From: Chiua virens
Taxonomy: Eukaryota > Basidiomycota > Agaricomycetes > Boletales > Boletaceae
DNA length: 64,000 nt
NCBI GenBank assembly: GCA_019787685.1
Contig: JAHNUO010000003.1
Coordinates: 310,001-374,000 of the forward strand
Direction: 5' to 3'
The notes under the pieces are model-generated. The model worked only from the letters and a program-made list of their open reading frames with translations, had not been told where the DNA came from and did no database searches. The translations under genes were made by a program, and so were the position numbers. Below, piece after piece: positions 13,782 through 25,741 of this stretch (position 1 is its first letter; each line of letters opens with the position of its first letter).

Positions 13782-14675
13782 TTAAACGTATTTAACAGTG
13801 AGGGTCTCGCCGCTGGTGGAGACAGAGGTGAGGACTTCACCATCCTGCTCAATGTCCATGAGCGTAGCACCAGAGGGGGTGTAGGTCTCGCCACTAGGGC
13901 CGGTAGCGGTGGCATCGGTGAAGGTGACGGTGCCAAAGTCGGCGAAAGGAACGAGGGAATTACCCTCCTCAAAGTCTTCGACGATCCACTCCGCGTTCTC
14001 CTCGCAAAGAGCGTAGTCGGAGGTGATGTCTTGGGTAACGGTCTGGCCGTTCGTCAGGTTCTCAATGGTAGCCACACCAGAGGTGGTAGAGTAGGCAGTC
14101 ACGGTGGTCTTGATAACATCACCGGCGCTGATGTCGATGCCGCTGAAGTCGTAGGCGTAATCAGGGTACCATTCGTACCAAGCTGGTCAATGAACACGGG
14201 TGATGAACGTCAATTCGGATGGAACGCAGGGTTTTTCTTACCATCGTAGGAGGCACCGCCGTTTGAGTCGACTGTGAAGTCAACACCAGTCTGGAGGATG
14301 GCGTTCTCGCAGGTATCACCGTCGATACCGACCCAAGCAGAGGCGGCACTACCGCTAGGAGCCTGAAGGGGTTGGAACGGTGAAGGTACCAGTGACGGTG
14401 GTGAAAGTTCCCTGTTGGCAGGAGGAATCAGATCAAGGATAATGTCAGGTCGAGGGAATGGTACGAACATCACCCTCAGCCCAGGCAGCACCGGCCCAGT
14501 TTTCACTGTATTCGACGTTGGAGATGCCAGTAGCGGTCGACTGGAGACGGTTGTTGGGTTGCGACTGGCGGTTCTCACGACGGCGAGCAAGACGAGCGCC
14601 GAGGCGGGAAGAAGGAGCAGCCAACGCCGCAGAGGCGAGCAAAAGGTTGGTAAGAAGGGCGAATTTGGAGACCAT
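13782..14675 (-). CDS. Secreted G1 (eqolisin, glutamic) peptidase, copy A
   Basis: Acid endopeptidase of the scytalidoglutamic peptidase family. The signal peptide is MVSKFALLTNLLLASAALAA. A basic propeptide (GARLARRRENRQ) follows, then the mature domain (SENWAGAAW). The catalytic pair is recognisable: Gln in the ILQTGVDF block and Glu in the AEWIVEDF block. Two introns split it, at about 14412-14474 and 14180-14236. The C-terminus is GETLTVKYV, with TAA at 13782-13784. Near 14357 copy A has one extra C compared with copy B, which creates a premature TAG in the PTPSG-SSG region. Either copy A is inactive or this is one of the many single-base errors of the window. Otherwise it is almost identical to copy B. 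Confidence 0.88.
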
Positions 14676-14744
14676 GTTGATGTGAAGGAACTGTGAATCG
14701 TCGAGTATTCGAAAACCTGAGGAGAACCGGGAACATTGTGCAGC

Positions 14745-14751
14745 CTTTATA
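14745..14751 (-). promoter_or_regulatory. TATA box of G1 peptidase copy A
   Basis: TATAAAG on the minus strand lies about 70 nt upstream of the ATG and is conserved at the same distance in copy B. Confidence 0.7.
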
Positions 14752-15356
14752 CGTTTGGAGGATACCCTGAGGTTCTCATGAAGAGACACGCGTAGGTATG
14801 ACCTGGAGACAGTTTCCTGAACATCTCGCAGTGCGTCACCTTGTCTTGTGCGACTAATTCCGATCAAACAGGTTATAACGCCACTGGCATGTGCTCTATC
14901 TTCGCTTCGGAGTGATTTTCAGGTCCTTGACAGAAAAATAGAAATCTGGGGGACGATCGGTCTAAAAATGGAATATCAATGAGAAAACAATGAAAGGTAG
15001 CCAACTGACTGGAAAGGTGATATGACGCCAAAAGATGGTGCCCACATGGACGCAGGAGCCTTACTTACCTATCTCCGCAACTCTTCCATGGGTGAAGTAC
15101 TGGATAGAATTGTTACGCGACATGCGAGACACTGGAATCGGTGGTCACATGACCAGTTTAGCGGATGAATGGCCCGGGATCCCGGACTGGAGTAAAAGTT
15201 GAAACTATTGCTGTACCCTTGGAACTCACCATCACACGTGTCCTTACGTCGTCCCCATCAGAACCCATCTACAAGGTATCACAGATCAATTTGATGGACA
15301 CAACAAAGGGAGGTATCGCAAATAGCTGATGAACGCAAATAGATAAAAGCACTGGA

Positions 15357-17258
15357 TTAGTCGTGAAATTGCAGTTCTCTCCTGATTATTTCCTTCACTT
15401 TCCTGATTCCTCCCGCAGCATCGCTCAGACGCGCTTTGGATGACGGGATCGTAGGCGCACCGCTTCCGAATGCTCTCGATCCAAGGTTTTGGGACAGAGC
15501 CAGATTACTTTTTGACGACTTCGTCGGACTTTCGAGATCATGGAAGGTTTTTGCAGAATTCTCTGTGGCGTCTGAAGTCAACGCAGAGAGAGGCATCTCG
15601 AACCATTCTTCCTTATTGAGGTTCAGTGGTTTGAGGAAGAATGGACAAAGTGTCGTCAACAGTTTCAGCGATTCAGATACCTCCAATGTCGATATTGGGA
15701 CGGGTGAAGATTTTACGACGGCAGCTGCGACATCAGTGGCGGGGAGAGCTTTGCGCTTGCGAGTGGTGGGTGTCGCAGTGGACCCAACTGGGGATGAGAA
15801 TAGCCTGACAAAGTCAGGGACACGATGCACCGATCGCTAAAATCCGTACTTACATCCAGATACATTCAGCAATACCACCCAACCGCCCGAGCAAGCAACG
15901 TCGTCGAATCTCCTCTTGACTCAGCTTCTGAATTTGTTCCTTTGTTAGCTTTCCGCCCGCAACTTCGGCGCTTTTGGCCTTCGCCGGGATGGATGTCAGT
16001 GATTTGAGGCGGACCCGATCATAGATCGCTTGGCGCCGAGAAGTACTCGGTGTCGACGGAGCCGTCTGCGCGTCAGAGCCACGCTGGTGCACTGGTGTTG
16101 TGGGGAGGGAGTCGAATCTCTCACCCCCGACACGCTTACGAGCAGGTGTCTTGGGAGTGAGGAGACCCGCAAGCGGATCAGCACGCTTGAGGCGAGAGGA
16201 CGGTGTTTGAAGAAGCGAAGCGGAAGACTTGGACGGCGAAAAGCCGCTTGAGCATGTTTTCGCCATCGGGAAGGGGACGGGAAATTCGCGGGGTGCACTG
16301 GACTTGGAAGGGGTCTTTAATGGTGAGGAGGAACCGGAGGGAATCATGTTCTCAAGAATGGCTGCACCCTTTGGAGATGCAGATGCAAGCGCGCGAGTGA
16401 GAGAGGAGGGCTGAGCAGTGTGGACGGCGAGCTGGGGCAAGTCCGCCAGAGGTACATTTGGTATTTGTGTGGGATCAGGATGGTACTGTAAAAAGATGAA
16501 GTGAATCTGGGAAGAGACGTCGAGATGGAAAAAACAAAGTACATTAACCCAAGACTTCGAGCTTAGAGCGAAATGCTGCGCGTCGTTTATCAGCATTGGC
16601 TGTCCACCTTGCGACTGCAGCCATGCCACCAGTCATACCCTTGTCGATGTCCATCTCGACCTCGATGCCAATGCCGTACACAGGGATGCGTTTTCCGGCC
16701 GACCTGGAGTAATGAGAGGTGGGGCTAATAATGAGGCCCATTGAACCACGCGTCCAGCCCTTTGGGGGTGGTGGTACAGCGACAACTACGAACGGATTGG
16801 GATCATCGTCAGCCTTGGCAGAGGCAGTAACCAAGGGCGGAATGACCGCAGAATCCCATTCCCAGATCCAGCAGAGACGTCTGAGATCGTCCTCGTCAAA
16901 TTTAGTTGTAAATCCTGAGTAGGTGGCAATGGAGATGTGGTTGAGGATATTGTGGATGATGCCGGTCTGCTCGGAAGGGGCGACCGCACATGTTGCGAGG
17001 GCGTGAGAAAGGGCGTGTTGGAGGGCGGAATGTAAGGTTTCAAGTCGTGAAAGGTGTGTTGGCAAGGAACGTGAAGGTTTTTGAGTGGAACGAGGAGGAG
17101 TAGGTGGCCTGTGGACGGTGAGATGTGAGAAGACAATATGGGAGGAGAAGGAGAAGGACGGACGCGATTCTTGGTCTCTTTGGAGTTGATTCCTCGTCCG
17201 AGCTTGAGCAGACGCGTTTTTTTCTAGGAGAGACGCGAAGTGAAGTGTAGAGGGACAT
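15357..17258 (-). CDS. CDT1: DNA replication licensing factor CDT1
   Basis: Loads the MCM2-7 helicase at origins together with ORC and Cdc6. Exon 1 starts MSLYTSLRVSPRKKRVCSSS and is basic. Exon 2 carries the CDT1 fold (SRLETLHSALQHALSHALAT, GIIHNILNHISIATYSGFTT, DEDDLRRLCWIWEWDSAVIP). Exon 3 is a long Ser/Pro linker with many SP/TP sites (LLTPKTPARK, LQTPSSRLK), consistent with CDK control. It ends in LTKEQIQKLSQEEIRRRCLL. The last exon gives the C-terminal winged helix (LKLLTTLCPFFLKPLNLNKE and IRKVKEIIRREL), and TAA is at 15357-15359. Introns are canonical. A copied piece of exon 3 lies at 7541-7790. The order of conserved blocks makes CDT1 the best call; sequence is diverged, as is normal for this family. 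Confidence 0.85.
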
Positions 17259-17835
17259 GCTAATGGTAGTAGTAGTATCAGGACAACTTCAAGTCGCGTC
17301 TTGAGTCACGTCGAATACACAGCCACTCATTCTTTATGGGATGTGAAACCACTAGAATACAGGATAGCGTAGGTATTTGTTTAGCATACCACGTCGTAAG
17401 TTCGAGTTCGAAATGGAATCATGAGGAGGCTCGCGTTCTATGGGTGATCTTACGAGCCGAAAGGTGGTGGACGATGAGAGTGGAGTTGCCTTGCAGATTC
17501 CTCCTTCTGTCTGATCAAACGGACATGATCTGTCACGACACTAAGATTAGGGAAGTGCTTCTTATTTTCTTCCCGCCAGCCATGATTGATGACGATTAGA
17601 CCAAAGTATTCCCGTCGCCATGTTTCCTCCACTTGTCCCTCAAGTCACACTCTTGCTTATCGTCTTCGTTATCCTTCGTAACATTGTGAGGTAATTTGGC
17701 TGTCGCCGCCGTTTCACCGCTGCTGTGTTGATTACCGGGGAACTGCCAACTTCTCAGAAGAATCTCGCTCTAGTCTCGCATGGCTATATAGCGGACTCAT
17801 ATTGCATGTTCTGCAACAAGTCCCGCCTGGTTACC
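17259..17835. other. Intergenic between CDT1 and permease
   Basis: Divergent promoter region of CDT1 (-) and the permease (+), about 575 bp. Short open frames occur on both strands, but none shows a recognisable domain. Confidence 0.5.
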
Positions 17836-20153
17836 ATGCCGGCCTCTCATGCAATGAAGGAGTCGGATGAAGCAGTGTTGGCCACCCTGGGATACAAACA
17901 AGAGTTCAGACGCACTTTCAAACCCTTCGAGGTGAGTAAAACATGCACATACCACTTTTGCCTGTCAATCGAGGGAAATTTTCCTAGATTTTCGGAGTCG
18001 CTTTCAGCGTTATTGGACTGTTGCCATCGATAGCGTGCGTAGTGCCATCCATGTGCTACGTTTACTTTATCTTACATGTCGTATTGCTTCGCAGCTCCGT
18101 GCTTTCAAGTGCAGTAATCAATGGAGGGGCTGTGTCAATGGTGTGGGGAGTAGGTCAAGCATTCCTTTACCTGTGTTGCGATTCTTGACGCTGTCTAGTG
18201 GGCCTTTGCCTCATTGTTTATCCTATGTATTGGGATCGCACTCGCCGAGGTGGCATCTTCGGCGCCAACGTCAGGTGGGGTACGTGTCTAGACACCTCCG
18301 TTGTTGAAAACCGGTAAACTGTCATGCTCTGCAGCTGTACTACCTGACATACAAGTTATCTTCACCTCGGTATCGCAACATTTTGTGTTGGATTGTCGGA
18401 TGTAGGCAGAATTCTGTGTCTTCATCTCCACTCTGCGGTTTAGTAACTGGCTTCAGACGCGAACACGATTGGCATGGTCACAGGAATTGGTATGTGATAC
18501 TTCTTTTTTCATTTTACCTTTTGAATGAACTCCTGACTTAGCTTCGGTGAACTGGGGGTGTACTGTTCAGATAGGTGCTGCGGTGAGTATAGGCACCAAT
18601 GGACAGTTTGTTATGACAAGCCAACAGTCCTAGTAAGTGTCTTCACTGTTAACCCTCAATAACAGATCTGAGGTATCCGACATAGCGGCGCATATGCCGC
18701 GATTGTCCTTTCCCAAGCTATCATCTGTAGTCTTGGGTCGAGACTCCTTGCAAGGTTGCAGACATTATACATAGGTTGCAACATCTTGTAAGTCCCGGTG
18801 GCGTCCTCCATGTTGGTGATCTAAGCGGTGGGCAGGCTCTGTCTGGTCATCATTTTCGCGCTACCCGTTGCAACTCCTATTGAATTAAGGAATCCTGCCT
18901 CATATGTCTTTGGAAACTTCACGAATTGTGAGTACCGGGCAGTGATATCTGGAACTGTCATAATGACAGCATGTAGCGTCTGGATGGCCGGATGTATTTG
19001 CATTCATTCTCGGTTTGCTCTCACCCAACTGGACAATTGGTGCGCTAATTTTTCTTGATGATAATTCTTCCTATTTATCAGGGCTTCGAAGGCTGCTACG
19101 ATTCTGTGATACATATCAGCGAAGAGTCATCTAACGCCGCCACAGCCGGGCCATGGGGAATGGTAAGCCTAACATCGTCCGCATACATGAGCACCAACCC
19201 CTGGATTCCAAAAGGTCACTGCCGTCACAATTGCAGCTGTACTGGGATGGGGTCAGTTCAATTCCGCATGTTCGCCGCATCTGTCTTAGCAGTAGATTGA
19301 CATCAGTCATCAACGTGGTGCTTGCATTTTGCATGGGACCGAACCTTTCCAACCTCCTGAACAGCTCTGTGAATCAACCATTGGCCCAGATATTTCTGAG
19401 CTCATTCGGACAACCGTGGGCGCTAGTCATCTGGTCCTTCGTCATCCTTGTGCAGTATGTCCGTCCCCATGCAATCTTGCCTAACAGCTTCCATACCGTT
19501 ATCAGGTATATGACGGGCTCCACTATAGTGCTAGTTGCCTCCCGTCAATCCTTCGCATTCGCCAGGGACGGCGCACTACCCTTCTCGAAACTTCTTTACA
19601 AGATCAACAGGTATACTGGAACACCAGTTAATACGGTATGGTTCGACTGTATCCTGGCGCTCCTCGTTGGATTGTTGGCGTTGCTGGGTACGACAGCGGT
19701 CAACGCCGTGTTCACAATTTCGGTGACCGCTCCGTATGTTGCATATGTCATACCAATCGTCGCAAGGTTCGTATTCAAGAACAATTTCAAGCCTGGACCG
19801 TTTTCTGTCGGAAGATTGGTAAGCTGTTCAGCGATGACAGAGAACAATGTCAATTTGATCATGGATGCTGTTTCAAGGGCGGTCCAATCGCAGCTATCGC
19901 GGTTACGTACATGGCCTTCATGCTCGTCATCTTTTGCTTCCCGTCCAGCCCGGGTCCAGATGCGACTACGATGAACTACACGTCAGTTGTATTGGGCGGG
20001 GTGGTGGCGCTTTCGCTTGTGTGGTATTATTTCCCGGTCTATGGGGGCGTATACTGGTTCCAGGGACCAACATCCAATCTTGAGGTAGTGGCATCGTCGA
20101 GCAAGTCAGTGGGGAATCACAGGTCGGACGAGGAGAAGTCTTTGGGGAAATGA
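17836..20153 (+). CDS. APC-family amino-acid/GABA permease
   Basis: Plasma-membrane transporter of the amino acid-polyamine-organocation family, closest in style to fungal Uga4/Hnm1-type permeases. It starts MPASHAMKESDEAVLATLGY with a cytosolic tail (FRRTFKPFE). Membrane segments appear over many small exons: IFGVAFSVIGLLPSIA, SVLSSAVINGGAVSMVWG, LCLVIIFALPVATPIELRNP and others. The family block SRQSFAFARDGALPFSKLLY lies near 19555, followed by TPVNTVWFDCILALLVGLLA and two further helices. The tail ends DEEKSLGK with TGA at 20151-20153. The substrate cannot be read from sequence. The exon map between 18100 and 19260 is uncertain, and some frame changes there may be indels. Confidence 0.82.
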
Positions 20154-20313
20154 CGGAGTGCGTCAAAGTGTAGGGTACATTAGATGCCGCGTGTAGCTAC
20201 TAGCACTAGATCTAACCAAAACAATAGTACCGGCCCGTTCGGAACTTCGGAACGAGACCCGGAAGCAATTTCCTTGCGACTCCGATGTTCTCTCGAACTT
20301 TTTTTTTGAACAG

Positions 20314-21960
20314 ATGCATCACGCATTGCAGCTGGACGAAATCCTCCTCCATGTCTTTTCTTACTGCCATTCACATTGCGTCAAGACTCAGAATGTCGGC
20401 AGGCGTGGTGATTGTTTCAGCACCGCTGAACTTGCTGCACTCGCTAGAACATGTCGTACATTCAAGGAACCTGCACTCAACGTCCTGTGGTTAGAGTTAA
20501 CCGACCTATCCCCTTTGGCCCGATGTCTTCCCGGGGTTTGTTATCAAATAACCCGGGGCTACAAGGTACGACGTTTCTGAGTGCTACCGTGTTTCTTTCA
20601 TTGTGGACATCTCCGTGCCATGCAATGAAGTGGTACACCTTTCACAGACCGCTCGAACAAGGGGAGTGGGACATTCTCCGAAGCTATACCCGGCGTGTCC
20701 GCTCTATACTGGATATTGGAAGCGCGTTCCACCCCGACTGTGTCAGGACCTTCTTAAGCTCTCCCGGCGCCGAACCGCTCTTCCCACATCTGCGTCATTT
20801 GCGTTGCGTATTCGCTAATGAAATTACGCCGTTGCTGCGCCAGCCTTTTCCATCCCTGATTTCTCTTGAATACGTGTTCGCTTTCGAGGGGAATCTCTCT
20901 CTGTTCCAGGAATCTCTCGAGTCCTTTCCCCATCTTCCCCAAATATAACAAAACTCGCTATCTATGTGCATTCACCCGAGGGCGTCTTTGACAAAGTCGT
21001 TTCCAATTATATTTGCCGCTGGTCGAACCCTCAAGTTGCGTCCTGTTACCAGATCACCTTGAACGTAGATGCGCTCAAGCATTTGTCTTGCATATCCAAT
21101 CTTACTCGGCTTTCCTTCACGCTGGATGCCTGCACTGCCTAATCAGATCACTCCTATCGATACGCTCTGCTTCAACAGGCTGCAAGAACTGGAATTATAC
21201 TCCGAGTCTTTGGTCCCGGTATCAAAGCTACTTGCCCTTGTTCAGCTGGCTGCTATCACGGATTTCACTGTCAGATTTGAAGATCTTCCTTCCAAGCAGG
21301 ATGTCGCATCCTTCTTGGCCACCTTCAGACATCTGGAATGGCCAACTCTATCACGACGTTGGCGTTGTTTCAACATCATTCGCCAGCCCGTTCTTCCCCT
21401 GGATCGGATAATGTGCTCGTCTGTGACGACTTGCGGCCCATTATGGCGTTCAAATGTCTGCGTCGCCTAGACTTTAATCTGAATTGGAACGTGGAATTGA
21501 GCGACGACGACCTGATGGAACTGGCGTCGGCATGGCACCACCTGGAAATCTTCCTTATAAATCGGGAGTGGGGATGGCGACAGACCTCGCACGGGATCAC
21601 GCCTGACGGAATCGTCCGCCTCCTGCAGACATCTCAGGTCACTGAATCAACTTGCCCTCGCCGTGGACGCGCGAAGTTACGTTGAAGCGCCACTCACTTT
21701 GCCACATGCATTGGACCTGTCACGATCCCTTTCTCTCAATGTCGTCGACTCCACAATTCGAAGCAACCGCTGTTCCAGGCATGGTTGCATTTTTCACGCA
21801 TCTCATACCCTCCGGTCAGTTCTCCCTAACAGCTGGGGGAAGTCGCGCCTTTCAGTGGACGATGATCGTAGTGCAGCATTCGAAACGCTGGCGTGACGTG
21901 TTTACACAGGCATCCAAGGTTTTTGAGCAACGTTATCAGTCCCGAATCAGTGCGCACTAA
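20314..21960 (+). CDS. F-box/LRR-like protein (copy B), frame broken
   Basis: The N-terminal F-box reads MHHALQLDEILLHVFSYCHS, then AALARTCRTFKEPALNVLW. The rest follows the intact paralogue at 50.3-52.0 kb: WYTFHRPLEQGEWDILRSYT with RRVRSILD, LRHLRCVFANEITPLL, SYICRWSNP-type and LCFNRLQELELYSES. The tail reads VFEQRYQSRISAH, with TAA at 21958-21960. At least three frame changes occur (near 20575, 20948 and 21400). The one near 20948 is a single extra base. F-box proteins of this kind recruit substrates to SCF ubiquitin ligases; the substrate is unknown. It could be functional with sequencing errors or a decayed copy. Confidence 0.7.
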
Positions 21961-22559
21961 AAATGATATTTTATTCGTAGCACAATGCATTATCTGCTTT
22001 CTTTCAATAACCATGTTTAATTTCCCAAGTATTTACTTAGACTTCTGGTGGTTCATATATTCATAGATCTGTCTTGGTGATGGCATATCATCCCCAGACG
22101 CTTAGATGCTTATCATTTACTAGAGGTCATCAGTTGGATGATATTTTTGGGGTGGGTAAGAGTGCGATGGAACTCTACTTCTTGAAGCGATTCAGAGTTT
22201 TCTCCTAAATGCTGATGAACGTATCCGCTGATTATTCTCCTGAGACATATATGAGGCGTCTACCCTACAGACAAAGATAAGTTGACTTTTCATCGAAGTA
22301 TACTTTCAGCACGTTAAGCACACCCGGATGCACGTTGAGAGTTTGGTACTGTCGCATATATGGCTTGAGTCTGAGAGAATGACAGATGAATCCTCGATTC
22401 GGCCGCACACTTACTAGTAAGAGGTATGTCTAGCGTGATGGCTTGTAACGCACAAATTGAGTGCGTCTACTCATCAAGGTTGATGACACGGCGCGCGGCC
22501 GTCGGCAGACTCTGAAAGAAATCGAGCTTGTTAGCCACAGGGCTAGAAGTAGGTTCGGA
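21961..22559. other. No recognisable gene
   Basis: About 600 bp downstream of F-box copy B. It is AT-rich in places with short frames only. No domain, tRNA or clear repeat was seen. Confidence 0.5.
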
Positions 22560-22990
22560 GCCCGCTCTCGGTCTTCAAAGCTTCAACCCTTCACTCGATC
22601 AATATCAACCTGAAAAATCCAGTTGCTTTGAATGACGACCAACTTGCACGTTTGGTCCAACTTGACTCGGAAGCATGGACTCTGGAGACGTTCTGCCTAA
22701 ATGAACACACCACATGGGAACCCGCCCGCCTCCCGACGTCGAGGGGCCTTTTACTCGTGCTTGCACGCTGTCCGAAGCTGCATAACCTTGGGCTGTGTGT
22801 CGACGATCCGCAACGTGCTCATCAGGGAATTGGAGCTCTCGAATTCACCCCATCAAATAGCCCGTCATCACAGACATGGCCCAATTCTTACTCGCGCATT
22901 TTCCATCGCTGATCGACATGGGCCTGGAGGTTATGTCCAAGCAGTCACGGTACCATTCCAGGTAGGAAGAGGTCGTCAAGCAGATTGAAA
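22560..22990 (+). pseudogene. C-terminal fragment of a different F-box/LRR-type gene
   Basis: The reading NPVALNDDQLARLVQLDSEA, then WTLETFCLNEHTTWEPARLP, then RGLLLVLARCPKLHNLGLCV resembles the C-terminal repeats of Agaricomycete F-box proteins (a 'GLL.LL..CP.L..LGL..D' block). After one frame change, FLLAHFPSLIDMGLEVMSKQ follows, the usual last repeat. No F-box or start was found upstream. It belongs to a subfamily distinct from copies A-E. Confidence 0.55.
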
Positions 22991-23149
22991 GGGTTAGCGG
23001 TCCAGCTCCGCCATGGCCATGAGTGATGCTGCCACTGATAGTGAAACTGAGCCTGGTGGTCGCATCAATACGCTCGTAAGCGAAGCCAACATCGCCACCA
23101 AGCCCGGTAAGGTGATCGACACCTTCGCCGAGAGCCAGAGCACCCAAGG

Positions 23150-23275
23150 TACTTATAATACTGGAACTGGTGAAGCTAGATGAAGTTGTGTCGGGTCGAC
23201 GATATGCGAGGTAGGCCGCATTTATACCTAGATGGACGGCCCGAGCCTTACGGAAAACGATGATCGTGGAGGGAA
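23150..23275 (-). promoter_or_regulatory. Orphan copy of the hydrophobin core promoter and 5' leader
   Basis: On the minus strand this stretch contains aggtataaatgc, then cctacctcgca, then cagttccagtattataa. These occur in the same order and nearly the same spacing as the hydrophobin promoter and leader at 25630-25735 on the plus strand. The TATA sequence (minus, near 23225) and the leader are clear, but no hydrophobin coding sequence follows. Instead, downstream lies an unrecognised Gly-rich frame (about 22985-23150) and then the F-box fragment of the other strand. Confidence 0.75.
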
Positions 23276-25640
23276 ACACACGCTCTTAGGTTGCCACACC
23301 GGCCTAAAATTAATTCGAGGTAACATCATCACGGGGGGTGACCGGTAAGTCTTGGCACGATATTTCTCTATAGATGTACTTATGATTAACAGGATTTGAT
23401 ATTGGAGTCGTCTTCGAGGAAATATTATTGTCCTGTACCAGTACTCGCTCCTCGGCTCACAAACATGGGCGGTGGACGGTCCCTTCAGCCCCCTCGATGA
23501 CAACAAGCACGTTCAAACCCCTACGGCACGAAGAAAATTATTGCAAATTTCAAGAGTTAGTGACACCACAGCGACGCGGTCAGTTGCCCTCATTCATAGT
23601 TGTGGTTCAGGCATCACTGGGTACAACAGCAGCCTGAGGAATCATACCTATTTTACCTGACCTGGCCTGGACCAGACACACTGACGGGAAGTTTCGAATG
23701 ATGCTGACCAAAGTAAAGTCTACAAAATGTATTTCTGGTTGCAATTCGGAGACCTGGGCCTAGATGACATTGGACACTGGCGCAATGTTTACAATTAAAC
23801 CTGACACGGTGATGCAGTGCTGAAATCTGGTGAAGAATTTCATTAAAGTCGCCCTCACAATTATTCCGGTAAGGCTTCAATTTACGATCCTTGAAGCTTG
23901 ATGTGGGGAATGCCAGCATTTCAATGGATCAGAATTTCCGAGGATGTCACGGTGTCACGGTAGCGCTGTGACTCAATTCACTGCTCGCCATATGTAGGAC
24001 GTCCATGTTTCAATCACCAGTGCTTTGTACGTACACATATATGTGGTACTAGCCTGGCAGCAGGGACTGGAAATGAGGTCAGGATATATCCAGGAGTGGA
24101 TATCGAGGAACTGTTCCAGGGAACATATATTGTCATTGCTGTGCACACCAGAAGACAATTCAGTTGTTACCTCCTAGTTCCAGCGCAGCTACTAGTAACA
24201 CTGCATCTGTTCCTCCGGTGGTCCATTCAATGCACTCATGTGCCACATCATTGCCATCACTGGTCCCTTTAATCACGGCTGAATGGTCTGAACCGCTCAA
24301 TCAGGGATTCTAAGGAAGAGGCATCGATCGCGTTCGCCTATTGAGTTGTGTACGAGCATGAGAGCATGTATCGGTAAACACACGATGGCTGGCGCGCATG
24401 TCAGGATAAAGATCTTGATTGTCAAGAAAGTGGCCGTGATTGCAGGTGGTCCATTGCCACCGAGCTTGGTTGGTCCGTGGTGATTACGACAGCCTGGCCC
24501 GACAATCTGAGCAACTAGCGCTCGATCGAAACCAGGCATCCCATGTTGATACTTTCGTCTGGAGGCAACCACTACAAGCCGGGCTCAGCGTATCCTCGCT
24601 AAGCACGGACACACCCCAGGTTGATCGTGGGTGCTCTGCAGATATTAAGCTCGTTCTTGCAACTGCACCTAGACGCGTATCTACCACGATGAGGATTGAC
24701 AGGACGCCGAGAAACGAGAAACGGTTCGAAACTGACCCGCGTGTCGATTCGGATTTATGTAGGAATTGGTTGGTTTGGATGATGGTGAAGAAACACGCGA
24801 GCCGAGTGTGATGCTCATAGTTGGTAGCCAAGGATCAATTGATCATGTTGCACCACTGGCAAGCCCAAGGGCCGTCGCCATCATCGCTAGACTCGGGGTT
24901 ACTACGAGCGATGTTCTCGCTGACCAGAAGGAGTGGTCAGTAAGGCCTTTAATTCCTTCATGAGACTTTGCACGGCGCTATGTCGCCTTGCCAGTGCTAG
25001 GGTTAATCGCAAGTAATGTGCCAGTATGAAATTTAATTCAGGCCCGCTGCCGAACTCGATCAGAAACATAATTCAGTAAGTTTACAGACTCCATTGAACA
25101 TTTTGATTGGCAATGCCATTCGGAACTCGCCCTCTATGGCCCATTCTTACTTTGACATGTCTGGTCAGGGCATGTCTGAGAAAAAATTTGATGGGTACGG
25201 TCCTGTTGCTGTAGTCTGCGACGCCTGAACGTTTGAACCACAATTAAGAATGAGTGCAACTAATGGCGTCGCCACCTGTTATAGTATTGAGTAACTTACT
25301 GAAAACTTTTGCTGCATCTACAATTGTCTTCATTGAAACTCCTTCAGGAGATGAACTAGGCGTTACTGGGTTCGTTTCGTTGCGAGGGTCCGTCAACCGG
25401 CTCAAATGGAGTCACCATTTGAGGTATGCATGTCCATAAGCCGAGCAACTGAATTTATCCCGCATCGCAATTGGGAGCTGAATGTGGTATCAACGTCTCA
25501 AACTTCAATAATTAGAGAATTTAGCACGGTCAGCACGGAGATTAACGTTCCATTGCTCAATTGTAGGCCACAGCATGCCCTGGGGCTCTACAATGTATCA
25601 CTGCATGATTTTCCAAAGTTGTGGTTTCTCGTAAGAGTTG
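23276..25640. other. About 2.4 kb with no recognisable gene
   Basis: Only short frames on both strands and no domain that I recognise. The region lies between two diverging hydrophobin-type promoters. It may hold upstream regulatory sequence of the hydrophobin or decayed mobile DNA, but I see no terminal repeats or polymerase motifs. Confidence 0.45.
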
Positions 25641-25654
25641 GCAATCCGTCGAGG

Positions 25655-25661
25655 TATAAAT
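25655..25661 (+). promoter_or_regulatory. TATA box of the hydrophobin gene
   Basis: TATAAAT lies 87 nt upstream of the ATG, in a context duplicated at 23220 on the other strand. Confidence 0.75.
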
Positions 25662-25741
25662 GCCACCTACCTCGCAGCATCCTTCCCACACAACCTCAGC
25701 CTATTTGATCAGTTCCAGTATTATAATCTTCCTACGCCATC

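Larger units (their letters stand above)
13680..15170 (-). repeat. Duplicated unit, copy A (G1 peptidase with promoter and 3' flank)
   Basis: This block matches 48645-50015 in inverted orientation. The shared sequence covers the 3' flank (a gtattttccttgggaatcaa block), the whole gene, the TATA region and about 450 bp upstream, including the block around catgcgaga at 15120. Exons are far more alike than introns. Copy A carries about 147 bp near 14880-15025 that copy B lacks. Confidence 0.88.

Noticed and set aside
23990..24160. Possible inverted repeat or mobile element edge in gene-poor DNA
   Set aside because: I could not find convincing terminal repeats, target-site duplication or a transposase frame.
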